Of a stretch of 64,000 nt of DNA, positions 1 through 9,362 are shown piece after piece. Every line of letters starts with the position of its first letter. Position 1 is the stretch's first letter. A program made the position numbers and the translations under genes. Below the pieces are notes generated by a model. The model searched no databases and was not told where the DNA came from. It worked only from the letters and a program-made list of their open reading frames with translations. Source of the stretch: Mycolicibacterium sphagni (GTDB lineage: Bacteria; Actinomycetota; Actinomycetes; Mycobacteriales; Mycobacteriaceae); NCBI RefSeq assembly GCF_013337765.1, contig NZ_VBSB01000003.1:62001-126000 (forward strand), in the 5' to 3' direction.

Positions 1-41
1 GGTTGACCTGCCGCGATTTCGGTTCCCGGCGTACCCGCTGC

Positions 42-47
42 TAGAGT
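42..47 (+). promoter_or_regulatory. possible -10 box upstream of rpsO
   Basis: TAGAGT fits the mycobacterial TANNNT -10 pattern and lies about 80 nt before the rpsO start. No good -35 hexamer is placed correctly: the TTGACC at 3-8 is 33 nt away. The assignment is tentative. Confidence 0.25.
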
Positions 48-130
48 CACCACCTGGCGTGTGCTGCAGTCCGCGGCGGCCACCTACCTGATTCCCTTAC
101 ACGCGGCACCGATGTGATGGAGATGTTTTC

Positions 131-400
131 GTGGCGCTTACCGCCGAGCAGAAGAAGGAAATCCTGGGCCAGTACGGTCTGCACGAGACCGACACCGGTT
201 CGCCGGAGGCGCAGGTGGCGCTGCTGACCAAGCGCATCTCGGACCTCACCGAGCACCTCAAGCTGCACAAGCACGACCACCACTCGCGGCGCGGGCTGCT
301 GTTGCTGGTCGGCCGTCGTCGCCGGCTGCTCAAGTACGTCGCCGACCTCGACGTCGCGCGCTACCGCTCGCTGATCGAGCGCCTGGGTCTGCGCCGCTGA
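131..400 (+). CDS. rpsO: 30S ribosomal protein S15
   Basis: S15 binds the central domain of 16S rRNA and helps assemble the small-subunit platform. The 89-residue product has the full family length and the recognisable S15 core (ETDTGSPE, a [11 protein letters not shown] stretch near residues 45-56, and a basic C-terminus). The GTG start at 131 is preceded by GGAGA at 119-123 with a 7-nt gap. It lies upstream of pnp, the usual order in many bacteria. Identification is near certain. Confidence 0.98.
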   Translation: MALTAEQKKEILGQYGLHETDTGSPEAQVALLTKRISDLTEHLKLHKHDHHSRRGLLLLVGRRRRLLKYVADLDVARYRSLIERLGLRR

Positions 401-702
401 GCGGCGTTTCCCGCCGTGTAACATAGGGGCCGTTGTGAGCCGTTTTCCGGCTCGAACATCGGGTGCGGTTCATGCATATCCGCGTGTCCCGTTCCTGCGT
501 GTCACAGCGAAGCTTCCCTGCGCGGGCGGTCTTCGGTAGTGGCTGCCGGGCCCCAAAAGATCTAGGGGAGAGCCCGGCCGCTTCGATCGACGGCCGTAGC
601 CGCATCCAGGCCCAAGCCTCGTAGTGCCCAGGTCTACCTGGGTTCACCTGTGACGACGCGAAACAGTTGAACAGTGAACTCAGAAAGGCTGAACGGGCAT
701 CT
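401..702 (+). other. 302-nt rpsO-pnp intergenic leader with three hairpins
   Basis: No gene is seen here. Three inverted repeats stand out: GAGCCG/CGGCTC at 437-442 and 448-453 with loop TTTTC; GCCGGGC plus CCCC pairing with GGGG and GCCCGGC across 545-578; and CCCAGG/CCTGGG inside the 16-bp palindrome at 627-642. A weaker 5-bp stem follows the rpsO stop (402-416). None has a U-tract. They could attenuate read-through, mark an RNA processing site or stabilise the pnp message. Confidence 0.6.
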
Positions 703-2946
703 ATGTCTGTAGCTGAAATCGACGAAGGCGTCTTCGAGTCGACCGCCGTCATTGACAACGGGAGCTTCGGCACCCGCACCATCCGTTTCGAGACCGGCCG
801 GCTTGCTCAGCAGGCCGCCGGCGCCGTCGTCGCCTATCTCGACGACGAGACCATGCTCCTGTCGGCCACCACGGCCAGCAAGAGCCCGAAAGACCACTTC
901 GACTTCTTCCCGCTGACGATCGACGTCGAGGAGCGGATGTACGCCGCCGGGCGTATCCCCGGATCGTTCTTCCGCCGTGAGGGCCGTCCGTCCACGGACG
1001 CGATCCTGACCTGTCGTCTGATCGACCGGCCGCTGCGCCCGACCTTCGTCTCGGGTCTGCGCAACGAGATCCAGGTCGTGGTGACGATCCTGAGCCTGGA
1101 TCCCAAGGACCTGTACGACGTGCTGGCGATCAACGCCGCGTCGGCCTCCACCCAGATTTCCGGTCTGCCGTTCTCCGGCCCGGTCGGCGGCGTGCGCGTC
1201 GCCCTGATCGATGGCCAGTGGGTTGCCTTCCCGACCGTCGAGCAGCTCGAGGGCGCGGTGTTCGACATGGTCGTCGCGGGTCGTAAGGCCGGCGACGATG
1301 TCGCGATCATGATGGTCGAGGCCGAGGCCACCGACAATGTCATCGAGCTCATCGCCGGTGGCGCCGGTGCGCCGACCGAGGCCGTGGTGGCCGAGGGGCT
1401 CGAGGCCGCCAAGCCGTTCATCGCCGCGTTGTGCGACGCCCAGCAGGCGTTGGCGGACAAGGCTGCCAAGCCGGTCGCCGACTACCCGCTGTTCCCCGAC
1501 TACCAGGACGACGTCTACTCGGCCGTCAGCCACGCGGCCGGCGACTCGCTGGCGCAGGCACTCACCATCGCCGGCAAGCACGAGCGCGACGAGCGCACCG
1601 ACGAGATCAAGAACGAGGTCCTCGGAGAGCTCGGCGAGACGTTCGCCGGGCGTGAGAAGGAGATCGGCGCGGCCTACCGCTCGCTGACCAAGAAGCTTGT
1701 GCGCCAACGCATCCTGACCGATCACTTCCGCATCGACGGTCGCGGTGTCACCGACATCCGTGCCCTGTCGGCCGAGGTCGCGATCATCCCGCGGGCCCAC
1801 GGCAGCGCGCTGTTCGAGCGCGGCGAGACCCAGATCATGGGTGTCACCACGCTGGACATGGTCAAGATGGCCCAGCAGATCGACTCGCTGGGGCCGGAAA
1901 CCTCCAAGCGCTACATGCACCACTACAACTTCCCGCCGTACTCGACCGGTGAGACCGGCCGCGTCGGTTCGCCCAAGCGCCGCGAAATCGGCCACGGCGC
2001 GCTCGCCGAGCGTGCCCTGATGCCGGTGCTCCCCAGCGTGGAAGAGTTCCCGTACGCGATCCGCCAGGTATCGGAAGCGTTGAGCTCCAACGGTTCCACC
2101 TCGATGGGCTCGGTGTGCGCCTCGACCCTGTCGTTGCTGAACGCCGGTGTGCCGCTGAAGGCACCGGTCGCCGGTATCGCGATGGGCCTGGTGTCCGACG
2201 ATGTCGACGGTGAGCGCCGCTTCGTCACGCTGACCGACATCCTGGGCGCCGAGGATGCCTTCGGTGACATGGACTTCAAGTGCGCAGGCACCAAGGAGTT
2301 CGTCACCGCCCTGCAGCTGGACACCAAGCTCGACGGCATCCCGTCGCAGGTCCTGGCCGGTGCGCTGGCGCAGGCCAAGGATGCCCGACTGACCATCCTC
2401 GAGGTGATGGCCGAGGCCATCGACGCTCCGGACGAGATGAGCCCGTATGCCCCGCGCGTCACTGCCATCAAGATCCCGATCGACAAGATCGGCGAGGTCA
2501 TCGGCCCCAAGGGCAAGATGATCAACTCGATCACCGAGCAGACGGGTGCGTCGATCTCGATCGAGGACGACGGCACGGTGTTCGTCGGTGCCACCGACGG
2601 CCTGTCGGCGCAGGCGGCCATCGACATGATCAACGCGATCGCCAACCCGCAGCTGCCCAAGGTCGGCGAGCGGTTCCTCGGGACCGTGGTCAAGACCACC
2701 GATTTCGGTGCCTTCGTCTCGCTGCTGCCCGGTCGCGACGGCCTGGTGCACATCTCGAAGCTGGGCCGGGGCAAGCGGATCAACAAGGTCGAGGATGTCG
2801 TCAAGCTCGGTGACAAGCTCCGTGTGGAGATCGCCGACATCGACAACCGCGGCAAGATCTCGCTGATCCTGGTGGACGAAGACGCGCCCGCCGAGGACGC
2901 TGCACCGGCTCCTGTTGATGCCGATGCCGCGACCGCCGACGCCTAG
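703..2946 (+). CDS. pnp: polynucleotide phosphorylase / GpsI
   Basis: PNPase degrades RNA 3' to 5' phosphorolytically, works in RNA turnover, and can add 3' tails. The 747-residue product shows two RNase PH-like domains (about residues 10-230 and 330-560), then a KH domain ([13 protein letters not shown] near 605) and an S1 domain ([20 protein letters not shown]). The ATG at 703 gives [13 protein letters not shown], matching the mycobacterial GpsI N-terminus; an in-frame TTG at 667 is rejected. AAAGG lies at 684-688. A structured leader precedes the gene and a strong stem-loop follows it. Confidence 0.97.
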   Translation: MSVAEIDEGVFESTAVIDNGSFGTRTIRFETGRLAQQAAGAVVAYLDDETMLLSATTASKSPKDHFDFFPLTIDVEERMYAAGRIPGSFFRREGRPSTDAILTCRLIDRPLRPTFVSGLRNEIQVVVTILSLDPKDLYDVLAINAASASTQISGLPFSGPVGGVRVALIDGQWVAFPTVEQLEGAVFDMVVAGRKAGDDVAIMMVEAEATDNVIELIAGGAGAPTEAVVAEGLEAAKPFIAALCDAQQALADKAAKPVADYPLFPDYQDDVYSAVSHAAGDSLAQALTIAGKHERDERTDEIKNEVLGELGETFAGREKEIGAAYRSLTKKLVRQRILTDHFRIDGRGVTDIRALSAEVAIIPRAHGSALFERGETQIMGVTTLDMVKMAQQIDSLGPETSKRYMHHYNFPPYSTGETGRVGSPKRREIGHGALAERALMPVLPSVEEFPYAIRQVSEALSSNGSTSMGSVCASTLSLLNAGVPLKAPVAGIAMGLVSDDVDGERRFVTLTDILGAEDAFGDMDFKCAGTKEFVTALQLDTKLDGIPSQVLAGALAQAKDARLTILEVMAEAIDAPDEMSPYAPRVTAIKIPIDKIGEVIGPKGKMINSITEQTGASISIEDDGTVFVGATDGLSAQAAIDMINAIANPQLPKVGERFLGTVVKTTDFGAFVSLLPGRDGLVHISKLGRGKRINKVEDVVKLGDKLRVEIADIDNRGKISLILVDEDAPAEDAAPAPVDADAATADA

Positions 2947-4273
2947 TTCACCTTCGCTTCGCCGCGGCCGGCGCCTCACTACTGAGGCGCCGGTTGCGGT
3001 GCGGCGCACCGTACTTCCCGGCGGCCTGCGCGTCGTCACCGAGTACGTGCCGTCGGTACGTTCGGCCTCGGTTGGGGTGTGGGTCGATGTCGGTTCGCGC
3101 GACGAAGGTCCCACGGTCGCCGGTGCCGCGCACTTCCTGGAACACCTGCTGTTCAAGGCGACCCCGACCCGCACGGCCGTCGAGATCGCGCAGTCGATCG
3201 ACGCCGTCGGCGGTGAGCTGAACGCGTTCACCGCCAAGGAACACACCTGCTACTACGCCCACGTCCTGGACGACGACCTGGAACTGGCCGTCGACATGGT
3301 CGCCGACGTGGTGCTCAACGGTGTCTGCGCAGCGCACGACGTCGAACTGGAACGTGATGTCGTCCTCGAAGAGATCGCGATGCGTGACGACGATCCCGAA
3401 GACGCGCTCGGAGATGTCTTCCTGACGGCCATGTTCGGTGACCATCCCGTTGGGCGGCCGGTGATCGGCAGCGTCGACTCGGTGTCCGGAATGACCCGCT
3501 CGCAGCTGCATTCTTTCCACGTCCGTCGCTACACCCCCGAGCGGATGGTCGTGGCAGTGGCCGGCAACGTCGACCACGGCGAGGTGCTCAGGCTGGTGCG
3601 CAAGCACTTCAAGGGCCACCTGGTCAAAGGCCGCGCGCCGCAACCGCCGCGCAAGGGCGGCAGCCGGCTGACCAGCCCACCCAGCCTGCAACTGATCAAC
3701 CGTGACGGCGAACAGACCCATCTGTCGCTGGGCGTACGGATACCCGGCAGGCACTGGCCGCACCGCTGGGCCCTGTCGGTGCTGAACACCGCACTGGGCG
3801 GCGGCCTGAGTTCACGGCTTTTCCAACAGATTCGGGAAAGCCGCGGCCTGGCCTATTCGGTGTTCTCGTCAGTTGACACGTTCTCCGACACCGGGGCATT
3901 GTCGGTGTATGCGGCTTGCCTTCCGGAGCGCTTCGACGAGGTGGTGCGATTGACCACCGAAGTTCTCGAGGAGGTGGCACGCGACGGCATCACCGAATCG
4001 GAATGCCGGATCGCCAAGGGATCGATCCGCGGCGGCTTGGTGCTCGGCCTGGAGGATTCCGCGTCGCGGATGCACCGACTGGGCCGCAGCGAGCTCAACT
4101 ACGGCGAATACCGCAGCATCTCCACCACGCTGCAGCGCATCGACGAAGTGACCCTCGACGAGGTCAACGCGATCGCCCGCCAGGTGCTGACCAAGCCATT
4201 CGGTGCGGCCATCCTGGGCCCGCACAAATCAAAACGCTCACTGCCACAGCCACTTCGGACCATCAGGAGCTAG
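2924..4273 (+). CDS. pepR: M16 family zinc protease PepR
   Basis: This is an M16 (pitrilysin/mitochondrial-processing-peptidase-like) metalloprotease, homologous to M. tuberculosis Rv2782c. The inverted zinc motif H70-F-L-E73-H74 is present, with the distal glutamate in the [10 protein letters not shown] stretch near residue 150 and a typical C-terminal half. The ATG at 2924 yields MPRPPTPS, similar to the MPR start of the M. tuberculosis protein, and overlaps the end of pnp by 23 nt. Alternatives are ATG 2918 and GTG 2999. The exact start is uncertain because a large hairpin (2962-2999) covers the region. Confidence 0.9.
   Translation: MPRPPTPSSPSLRRGRRLTTEAPVAVRRTVLPGGLRVVTEYVPSVRSASVGVWVDVGSRDEGPTVAGAAHFLEHLLFKATPTRTAVEIAQSIDAVGGELNAFTAKEHTCYYAHVLDDDLELAVDMVADVVLNGVCAAHDVELERDVVLEEIAMRDDDPEDALGDVFLTAMFGDHPVGRPVIGSVDSVSGMTRSQLHSFHVRRYTPERMVVAVAGNVDHGEVLRLVRKHFKGHLVKGRAPQPPRKGGSRLTSPPSLQLINRDGEQTHLSLGVRIPGRHWPHRWALSVLNTALGGGLSSRLFQQIRESRGLAYSVFSSVDTFSDTGALSVYAACLPERFDEVVRLTTEVLEEVARDGITESECRIAKGSIRGGLVLGLEDSASRMHRLGRSELNYGEYRSISTTLQRIDEVTLDEVNAIARQVLTKPFGAAILGPHKSKRSLPQPLRTIRS
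2962..2999 (+). terminator. long stem-loop at the pnp-pepR junction
   Basis: CCGGCGCCTCA (2968-2978) pairs perfectly with TGAGGCGCCGG (2983-2993) around a CTAC loop. Four more G-C pairs separated by two G.U pairs extend the stem to 17 bp. There is no U-tract. It is either an intrinsic terminator of the U-less mycobacterial kind or a processing/stability element, and it lies inside the 5' end of the pepR frame. Confidence 0.5.
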
Positions 4274-4275
4274 CC

Positions 4276-5301
4276 GTGACCTTCAGCCTGCAGGATTTGG
4301 CCGTACCCATTCTCGGTGCACCAATGGCAGGAGGTCCGAGTACGCCCGCTCTCGCCGCGGCGGTATCCAATGCCGGCGGTCTGGGATTCGTGGCGGCCGG
4401 CTATCTGAGCGCCGACGCATTCGCCGATGTCATCGCCGGAGCCCGCTCGCTGACCTCGGCTCCGATCGGTGTGAACATCTTTGTGCCGCAACCGTCTGCG
4501 GCCACCCCCGAGGGGCTGGACCACTACCGCGACCTGCTGGCTCCCCTGGCCGAACACTACGACGCCGAGGTCGGTCAGCCCAAGGCCGACGACGACGCGT
4601 GGCTGGCCAAGCTCGACGTGGTCGCCGACACCGCGCCGGAGGTGGCGTCGTTCACCTTCGGATGCCCGGACGCGGAAGTCCTTGGCCGCCTGCGTGAACG
4701 CGGTGTGCTGACCGCGGTGACCGTGACGAACCTGGACGAGGCGGCGGTCGCGGTGGCGGCCGGTGCGGACGTCCTTGTGGTCCAAGGCCCGGAAGCAGGC
4801 GGGCACCGCGGCACATTCGATCCCGTCGCGCTGCCCGGCGACGAGCCTCTGGACGGGTTGTTGGCCGCCATCACCGCGGCCTACGACCTGCCGGTGATCG
4901 CCGCCGGCGGTCTCGCCAGCGCGGCTGATGTGCGACGGGTCCTGGATGAGGGAGCTGTCGCGGCGCAAGCCGGCACCGCGTTCCTGCTGGCCGACGAGGC
5001 GGGCACCAACGGCGCGCACCGGGCAGCTCTGACCGACGAGAACTTCACCGAAACCGTGGTGACACGGGCATTTTCGGGCCGCTACGCGCGTGGCCTGGCC
5101 AACGGATTCACTGCGCGCTATGACGACGTGGCGCCGCTGGGCTATCCGGAGGTCAATCAGATGACCGGCCCGCTGCGTAGGGCCGCGGTCGCCGCGGGCG
5201 ACCCGAACGGCACCAATCTGTGGGCGGGCACCTCGTGGCGTCGATCCGGTGGGGGCAGCGCAGGCGATATCGTCGCCGCACTGGCCCGGGATGTGGGATG
5301 A
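4276..5301 (+). CDS. nitronate monooxygenase (2-nitropropane dioxygenase family)
   Basis: This FMN-dependent TIM-barrel enzyme family oxidises nitronates such as propionate-3-nitronate and is related to Rv2781c. The 341-residue product begins at GTG 4276, 6 nt after AGGAG (4265-4269). Visible family signatures are the N-terminal PILGAPMAGG, the VVQGPEAGGHRG stretch and the IAAGGLASAADV phosphate-binding segment. It follows pepR by 2 nt and overlaps the beta-lactamase start by 4 nt, so all three probably form one operon. The physiological substrate is not evident. Confidence 0.85.
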   Translation: MTFSLQDLAVPILGAPMAGGPSTPALAAAVSNAGGLGFVAAGYLSADAFADVIAGARSLTSAPIGVNIFVPQPSAATPEGLDHYRDLLAPLAEHYDAEVGQPKADDDAWLAKLDVVADTAPEVASFTFGCPDAEVLGRLRERGVLTAVTVTNLDEAAVAVAAGADVLVVQGPEAGGHRGTFDPVALPGDEPLDGLLAAITAAYDLPVIAAGGLASAADVRRVLDEGAVAAQAGTAFLLADEAGTNGAHRAALTDENFTETVVTRAFSGRYARGLANGFTARYDDVAPLGYPEVNQMTGPLRRAAVAAGDPNGTNLWAGTSWRRSGGGSAGDIVAALARDVG

Positions 5302-6212
5302 GCCTCTCGCGTCGCCGATTGCTCGTCACATGCGCGGCGCTGACCGCCGTCGCGGCCTGTGGAGGCAAGGAGTCCCCGGCGCGCCCGACGCTGCGTGATC
5401 CGGCTGAGCCACTGCCTCCGATCGGAACGCGCATCGCCGCACTGGAAAAGCGGCACAACGCTTTCGTCGGTCTGTACGGGCAGAACCTGGGCTCGAAGGT
5501 CGAGGTGGCGCACCGCGACGGCGACCTGTTCGCGATGTGCTCGACGTTCAAGGCCTACCTCTCGGCCCGGGTGCTGCAGAAGGCCCAGGCGGGGGAGTTG
5601 CGGCTCACCGACACCGTCGTGGTCGATCCGGAGCTGCTGAGGGCCAATTCCCCGCGTACCGAGCCGAATGTCGGTAAGCCGATGGCACTTTCGGATCTGT
5701 GTGCCGCCGCCCTGCAGGTCAGCGACAACACCGCCGCCAACCTCCTGCTGCGAGTCATCGGCGGCCCGCCGGCGATCACCGCGTTCGCCCGGTCCATCGG
5801 TGACGACCGCACCCGGCTGGACCGTTGGGAAACCGAACTGAATTCGGCTTTACCGGGCGATCCGCGTGACACCAGTACCCCACGTGCACTCGGCGGCGGC
5901 ATCCTGGCCGTGCTGACCGGCACCGTTCTCGACGAGCCGCATCGCAGGCAGCTCGAGGACTGGATGCGGGCCAACACCACCTCCAGCATGCGGGCCGGCC
6001 TGCGGCCCGGCTGGACCACCGCCGACAAAACCGGATCGGGTGATTTCGCCAGCACCAACGATGTTGGCATCGCATTCGGACCCAAGGGCGAGCGCATGCT
6101 TCTGGCGGTCATGACCCGCACGCAAACCACAGACGCGAACACGCCGGCTCTGCGCGACCTCGTCGGCGAGGTGGCCACGTTGGCGTTGCCTGCGTTGCTC
6201 GGCCAGGGATAG
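5298..6212 (+). CDS. class A beta-lactamase, Tat-type lipoprotein
   Basis: This enzyme hydrolyses beta-lactams by an acyl-serine mechanism outside the membrane. The 304-residue product has S82-T-F-K85, S142-D-N144, E178 and K244-T-G246, which match the S70xxK, SDN, E166 and KTG motifs. The N-terminus has a triple arginine (SRRRLL) followed by a hydrophobic stretch and a lipobox ending at C21, suggesting twin-arginine export and lipidation as in BlaC. SDN is present where M. tuberculosis BlaC has SDG. The start ATG overlaps the preceding stop (ATGA), implying translational coupling to the nitronate monooxygenase. Confidence 0.92.
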   Translation: MSLSRRRLLVTCAALTAVAACGGKESPARPTLRDPAEPLPPIGTRIAALEKRHNAFVGLYGQNLGSKVEVAHRDGDLFAMCSTFKAYLSARVLQKAQAGELRLTDTVVVDPELLRANSPRTEPNVGKPMALSDLCAAALQVSDNTAANLLLRVIGGPPAITAFARSIGDDRTRLDRWETELNSALPGDPRDTSTPRALGGGILAVLTGTVLDEPHRRQLEDWMRANTTSSMRAGLRPGWTTADKTGSGDFASTNDVGIAFGPKGERMLLAVMTRTQTTDANTPALRDLVGEVATLALPALLGQG

Positions 6213-6223
6213 CCACCACAAGG

Positions 6224-6613
6224 ATGCAACCGAACGTCGCGTGCCCCTGTGGTTCTGGTGAGCCGTTTGGCCGTTGCTGTCTGCCGCTGCACCGGGGCGA
6301 GGGGCAGGCCGCCACCGCCGAACAGCTCATGCGGTCCCGGTATAGCGCCTACGCCGTCGGCGACCTCGACTACATCTGGCAGACCTGGCATCCGCGCACC
6401 CGGCCCGCTGCGTTGACGCCGGACGACGGCCTGACCTGGACCGGTCTGCAGATCGTCGACACCGTCGACGGCCGCGAGGAAGACCAGACCGGCGAGGTCG
6501 AATTCCGTGCGCACTACCGAGACGGGCGGCGAAGTGGGACGCTGCATGAGCGGTCCCGGTTCGCGGTGAGAGCCCGTCGCTGGTTTTACGTCGACGGCGA
6601 GCTGTTCGACTGA
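6224..6613 (+). CDS. YchJ-like UPF0225 protein
   Basis: This 129-residue protein starts with a CPCGSG-x6-CC cluster, a SEC-C-type zinc-binding motif. The motif LMRSRYSAYAVGDLDYIWQTWHP region and the C-terminal NTF2-like part complete the YchJ/UPF0225 family. The family has no firmly established reaction. It lies 11 nt after the beta-lactamase on the same strand and may share its transcript. Confidence 0.85.
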   Translation: MQPNVACPCGSGEPFGRCCLPLHRGEGQAATAEQLMRSRYSAYAVGDLDYIWQTWHPRTRPAALTPDDGLTWTGLQIVDTVDGREEDQTGEVEFRAHYRDGRRSGTLHERSRFAVRARRWFYVDGELFD

Positions 6614-6689
6614 ATTTGACGCGGCCGCGATGAGTTTCCGATCACGTGAGAGTCAATCTTCACGACGACATCAGCCGAAAGGATTCATC

Positions 6690-7484
6690 GTGAGTGAGTA
6701 CGCTGCCCCGATCGGGGCGCCCATCTGGTTCGACTTGATGAGCAGTGATCCCGCCCGCGCCGCCGAGTTCTATGGCGAGATCTTCGGCTGGGTGCTTGAG
6801 GGACCCGCCAACCCGGAATTCGGCGGCTACCAGAACTTCACGCGCAACGGTAAGCGGGTCGCCGGGCTGATCCCACCGATGGGGGAGGGTCCGGCGAATA
6901 TCTGGTCGGTGTACCTGCACACCAGCGACGGCGAGGCCACCGTCGCGGCGGCGCAGGCGGCGGGCGCGACGGTGATGGTGCCGCCGATGGCGGTCGGCGA
7001 TCTGGGTTCGATGATGGTGGTCGTCGACCCCGCCGGCGCCGTCATCGGATTCTGGCAGCCCGGCACGCATCCGGGTTTCACCGAGTGGGGTGAGCACGGG
7101 ACCCCGTACTGGTTCGAATGTCAGAGCAAGGACTACGACGCGTCACTGGCGTTTTACCGGGCGGTTCTGGGCGCCCGCATCGAGGAGATCGGAACCGGCG
7201 GCGCCCCGGATGCCGTCGGGCCGGAGCACTACGGGCAGGTCTTCGCCGGGGAGAGCGCCTATTCGGGAATCATGGACGCGGCCAAGCTCTTTCCTGCCGA
7301 GGTGCCGTCGTTCTGGCAGGTGTACATCACCGTGGACGACGTGGCCGCGACCGTCAAACAGGCCGAGGCCCTCGGCGCGGAGATCCTGATGCCCGGGGAG
7401 GAGACGCCGTACGGCACTCTGGCGGCGATCAGGGATCCGCTGGGCGCGCTGATCTGCCTGGGTCACCCGCCGGCCGGCATGTAG
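6690..7484 (+). CDS. two-domain VOC (glyoxalase/bleomycin-resistance fold) protein
   Basis: The 264-residue product contains two vicinal-oxygen-chelate modules (about residues 5-125 and 135-262), each opening with a PxWFD- or PYWFE-type strand. The architecture and sequence resemble the mycobacterial CFP30B (Rv0577) group. The GTG start at 6690 has AAAGGA (6678-6683) 6 nt upstream; an in-frame start 60 nt earlier lacks a site. Whether it is an enzyme or a binding protein cannot be told from sequence. It ends at a strong double hairpin facing ald. Confidence 0.88.
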   Translation: MSEYAAPIGAPIWFDLMSSDPARAAEFYGEIFGWVLEGPANPEFGGYQNFTRNGKRVAGLIPPMGEGPANIWSVYLHTSDGEATVAAAQAAGATVMVPPMAVGDLGSMMVVVDPAGAVIGFWQPGTHPGFTEWGEHGTPYWFECQSKDYDASLAFYRAVLGARIEEIGTGGAPDAVGPEHYGQVFAGESAYSGIMDAAKLFPAEVPSFWQVYITVDDVAATVKQAEALGAEILMPGEETPYGTLAAIRDPLGALICLGHPPAGM

Positions 7485-7501
7485 GGCCTAAACACCAACG
7501 A

Positions 7502-7560
7502 ACCGGGACGCTCGATGAGCTGTCCCGGTCCGCTGTGTGCGGGTGAGCCGTTGGCTCACC
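7502..7560. terminator. bidirectional double-hairpin terminator
   Basis: ACCGGGAC (7502-7509) pairs with GTCCCGGT (7522-7529), with an inner GCTC/GAGC extension. GGTGAGCC (7542-7549) pairs with GGCTCACC (7553-7560) around a 3-nt loop. Both lie in the 81-bp gap between the convergent VOC and ald genes and can fold on either strand. Confidence 0.75.
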
Positions 7561-7565
7561 AAGGT

Positions 7566-8681
7566 TTACGTGAGCAGGCCGGCCGGATCGGTGTAAGGCA
7601 GGCCGAGGTCGTGGGCGACCTCGTGGTTGAGCAGATGACCCTGGTGGGTCGACAGACCCTTGGCCAGCGCCGGATCGGACAGGCACGCGTCCTGCCAGCC
7701 CTTGTCGGCGAGCTTGATGACGTAGGGCATGGTCGCGTTGGTCAGTGCGTAGGTCGAGGTCCGTGGGACAGCGCCCGGCATGTTCGCGACGCAGTAGAAC
7801 ACCGCGTCGTGCACGTTGAAGGTCGGGTTGTCGTGCGTGGTGGGCTTGGAATCCTCGAAGCAGCCACCCTGATCGATGGCGATGTCCACCAGGACCGCGC
7901 CCGGCTTCATCTGTGCCACAGTCGCATTGGTGACCAGCTTGGGGGCCTTGGCGCCGGGCACCAATACGGCGCCGATGACCAGGTCCGCCTGCTTGACCGC
8001 GTCCTCCAGATCGAGCCGTGAGGAGTAACGGGTCTCGATGGCGCCGCCGTACTCGGCGTCGATCTTGCGCAGGATGTTGACGTTGAGGTCGAACACGGTG
8101 ACGTGTGCGCCCATGCCCCAGGCGACGGCGGCGGCGTTGTCACCGGCCATACCGCCGCCGATCACGACGACCTTGGCCGGGGCGACGCCGGGGACGCCAC
8201 CCATGAGAACACCGCGACCGCCCTGGGTGCGCATCAGGTGGTAGGCGCCGACCTGAGCGGAGAGTCGGCCCGCGACCTCACTCATCGGGGCCAGCAGCGG
8301 CAACGCGCCATCGGCGGTCTGCACGGTCTCGTAGGCGATGGAGGTGGTGCCCGACGCCAGCAGGGCATCGGTGCACGGCCGCGATGCGGCCAGGTGCAGG
8401 TAGGTGAACAGGGTCTGGCCCTTGCGCATGCGCGCGTATTCGGGCTCGATGGGTTCCTTGACCTTGAGCAGCAGGTCGGCTTCGGCCCACACCTGATCGG
8501 CGGTGTTGATGATCTGCGCGCCGGCAGCCTTGAAATCGGCATCGTGGAGGGCCGAACCCTCGCCGGCGCCGGCCTGCACGAGCACCTCGTGACCACGGCG
8601 GACCAGCTCGGACACGCCGGCCGGGGTGATGGCGACGCGGTACTCGTTGTTCTTGATCTCGGTCGGGATGCCGACACGCAT
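7566..8681 (-). CDS. ald: L-alanine dehydrogenase
   Basis: Ald catalyses the NAD-dependent interconversion of L-alanine and pyruvate/ammonia and, in mycobacteria, also glyoxylate amination. The 371-residue product has the exact family length, starts [16 protein letters not shown], and carries the nucleotide-binding [13 protein letters not shown] segment near residue 175. The ATG at 8681 is preceded by AGGAG on the minus strand. It is divergent from the Lrp-type gene, which in mycobacteria (AldR) controls ald. Confidence 0.97.
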   Translation of the reverse strand: MRVGIPTEIKNNEYRVAITPAGVSELVRRGHEVLVQAGAGEGSALHDADFKAAGAQIINTADQVWAEADLLLKVKEPIEPEYARMRKGQTLFTYLHLAASRPCTDALLASGTTSIAYETVQTADGALPLLAPMSEVAGRLSAQVGAYHLMRTQGGRGVLMGGVPGVAPAKVVVIGGGMAGDNAAAVAWGMGAHVTVFDLNVNILRKIDAEYGGAIETRYSSRLDLEDAVKQADLVIGAVLVPGAKAPKLVTNATVAQMKPGAVLVDIAIDQGGCFEDSKPTTHDNPTFNVHDAVFYCVANMPGAVPRTSTYALTNATMPYVIKLADKGWQDACLSDPALAKGLSTHQGHLLNHEVAHDLGLPYTDPAGLLT

Positions 8682-8763
8682 GATCGCTCCTAATTCGGGA
8701 ATTGGCTTAGGAGAATTGTGAAGAACTATCGATATGAAGGCAATCAAGACGACAAAGATTCGC

Positions 8764-8769
8764 TAAGAT
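8764..8769 (+). promoter_or_regulatory. -10 box of aldR, probably leaderless
   Basis: TAAGAT ends 6 nt before the aldR ATG at 8776, which places the transcription start at the start codon. The AT-rich 94-bp ald-aldR gap is where AldR operators would be expected, but I did not recognise individual boxes. Confidence 0.6.
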
Positions 8770-8775
8770 GCCGAT

Positions 8776-9291
8776 ATGATCGAAGGATCGACGAAAAGTA
8801 CTGTCCGTTCGGGGGGTGCGCCGAAGGATGTTCGGGCCACCGAGCTCGATGAGGTGGACCGGCGGATTCTGGCGGCCCTGCACGCCGATGCGCGGATCTC
8901 CAACAGTGCGCTGGCCGACGCCGTCGGCATCGCCCCGTCCACCTGCCATGGCCGGGTGCGGCGGCTGCAGGACCTCGGTGTGATTCGCGGTTTTTACACC
9001 GATATCGATCCCGCCGCGATCGGGCTGTCGCTGCAGGCGATGATCTCGGTGAGCCTGCAAGCCAACGCTCGCGGCCGCATCCGCAACTTCATCCAGAAGA
9101 TCCGGCGCAAGCCGCAGGTGATGGATGTCTACTTCCTGGCCGGCGCCGAGGACTTCATCATTCACGTCGCTGCCCGCGACACCGATGATCTGCGCTCGTT
9201 CGTGGTGGAAAATCTCAACGCCGACCCTGATGTGGCCGGTACACAGACGTCGCTGATCTTCGAACACCTGCGGGGTGCCGCGCCGCTCTAG
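8776..9291 (+). CDS. aldR: Lrp/AsnC-family regulator, AldR-like
   Basis: This 171-residue protein is a feast/famine-type regulator, probably sensing alanine and activating or repressing ald. An N-terminal helix-turn-helix (about residues 28-75, DRRILAALHADARISNSALADAVG) precedes a RAM/AsnC effector domain. Divergent placement directly upstream of ald, as for Rv2779c/Rv2780, supports the assignment. The ATG seems to lie at the 5' end of the mRNA (TAAGAT 6 nt upstream), and no Shine-Dalgarno is present. Confidence 0.92.
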   Translation: MIEGSTKSTVRSGGAPKDVRATELDEVDRRILAALHADARISNSALADAVGIAPSTCHGRVRRLQDLGVIRGFYTDIDPAAIGLSLQAMISVSLQANARGRIRNFIQKIRRKPQVMDVYFLAGAEDFIIHVAARDTDDLRSFVVENLNADPDVAGTQTSLIFEHLRGAAPL

Positions 9292-9316
9292 CGTGCCAAT
9301 GCCCCTGGCGCCCAAC

Positions 9317-9362
9317 GTAACGCCACGGCGGGAAATCGCGCCGATCATCGCCGTAGCGTTAC
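9317..9362. terminator. hairpin between convergent aldR and PE-PPE gene
   Basis: GTAACGC-C-ACGGCG (9317-9330) pairs with CGCCGT-A-GCGTTAC (9349-9362), 13 bp with one mismatch, around an 18-nt loop. It lies in the 67-bp convergent gap and overlaps the stop codon of the minus-strand gene, so it could end transcription from both sides. Confidence 0.55.

Noticed and set aside
3..47. TTGACC/TAGAGT as a sigma-A promoter for rpsO
   Set aside because: The 33-nt spacing is far too long; only the -10 candidate was kept, at low confidence.
667..702. TTG 667 as the pnp start
   Set aside because: It adds 12 residues not seen in mycobacterial GpsI; ATG 703 gives the standard N-terminus.
634..3246. 870-residue open frame antisense to pnp
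   Set aside because: It is a GC-rich shadow frame with low-complexity His/Arg/Gly-rich composition and no domain, and it lies opposite a clear PNPase.
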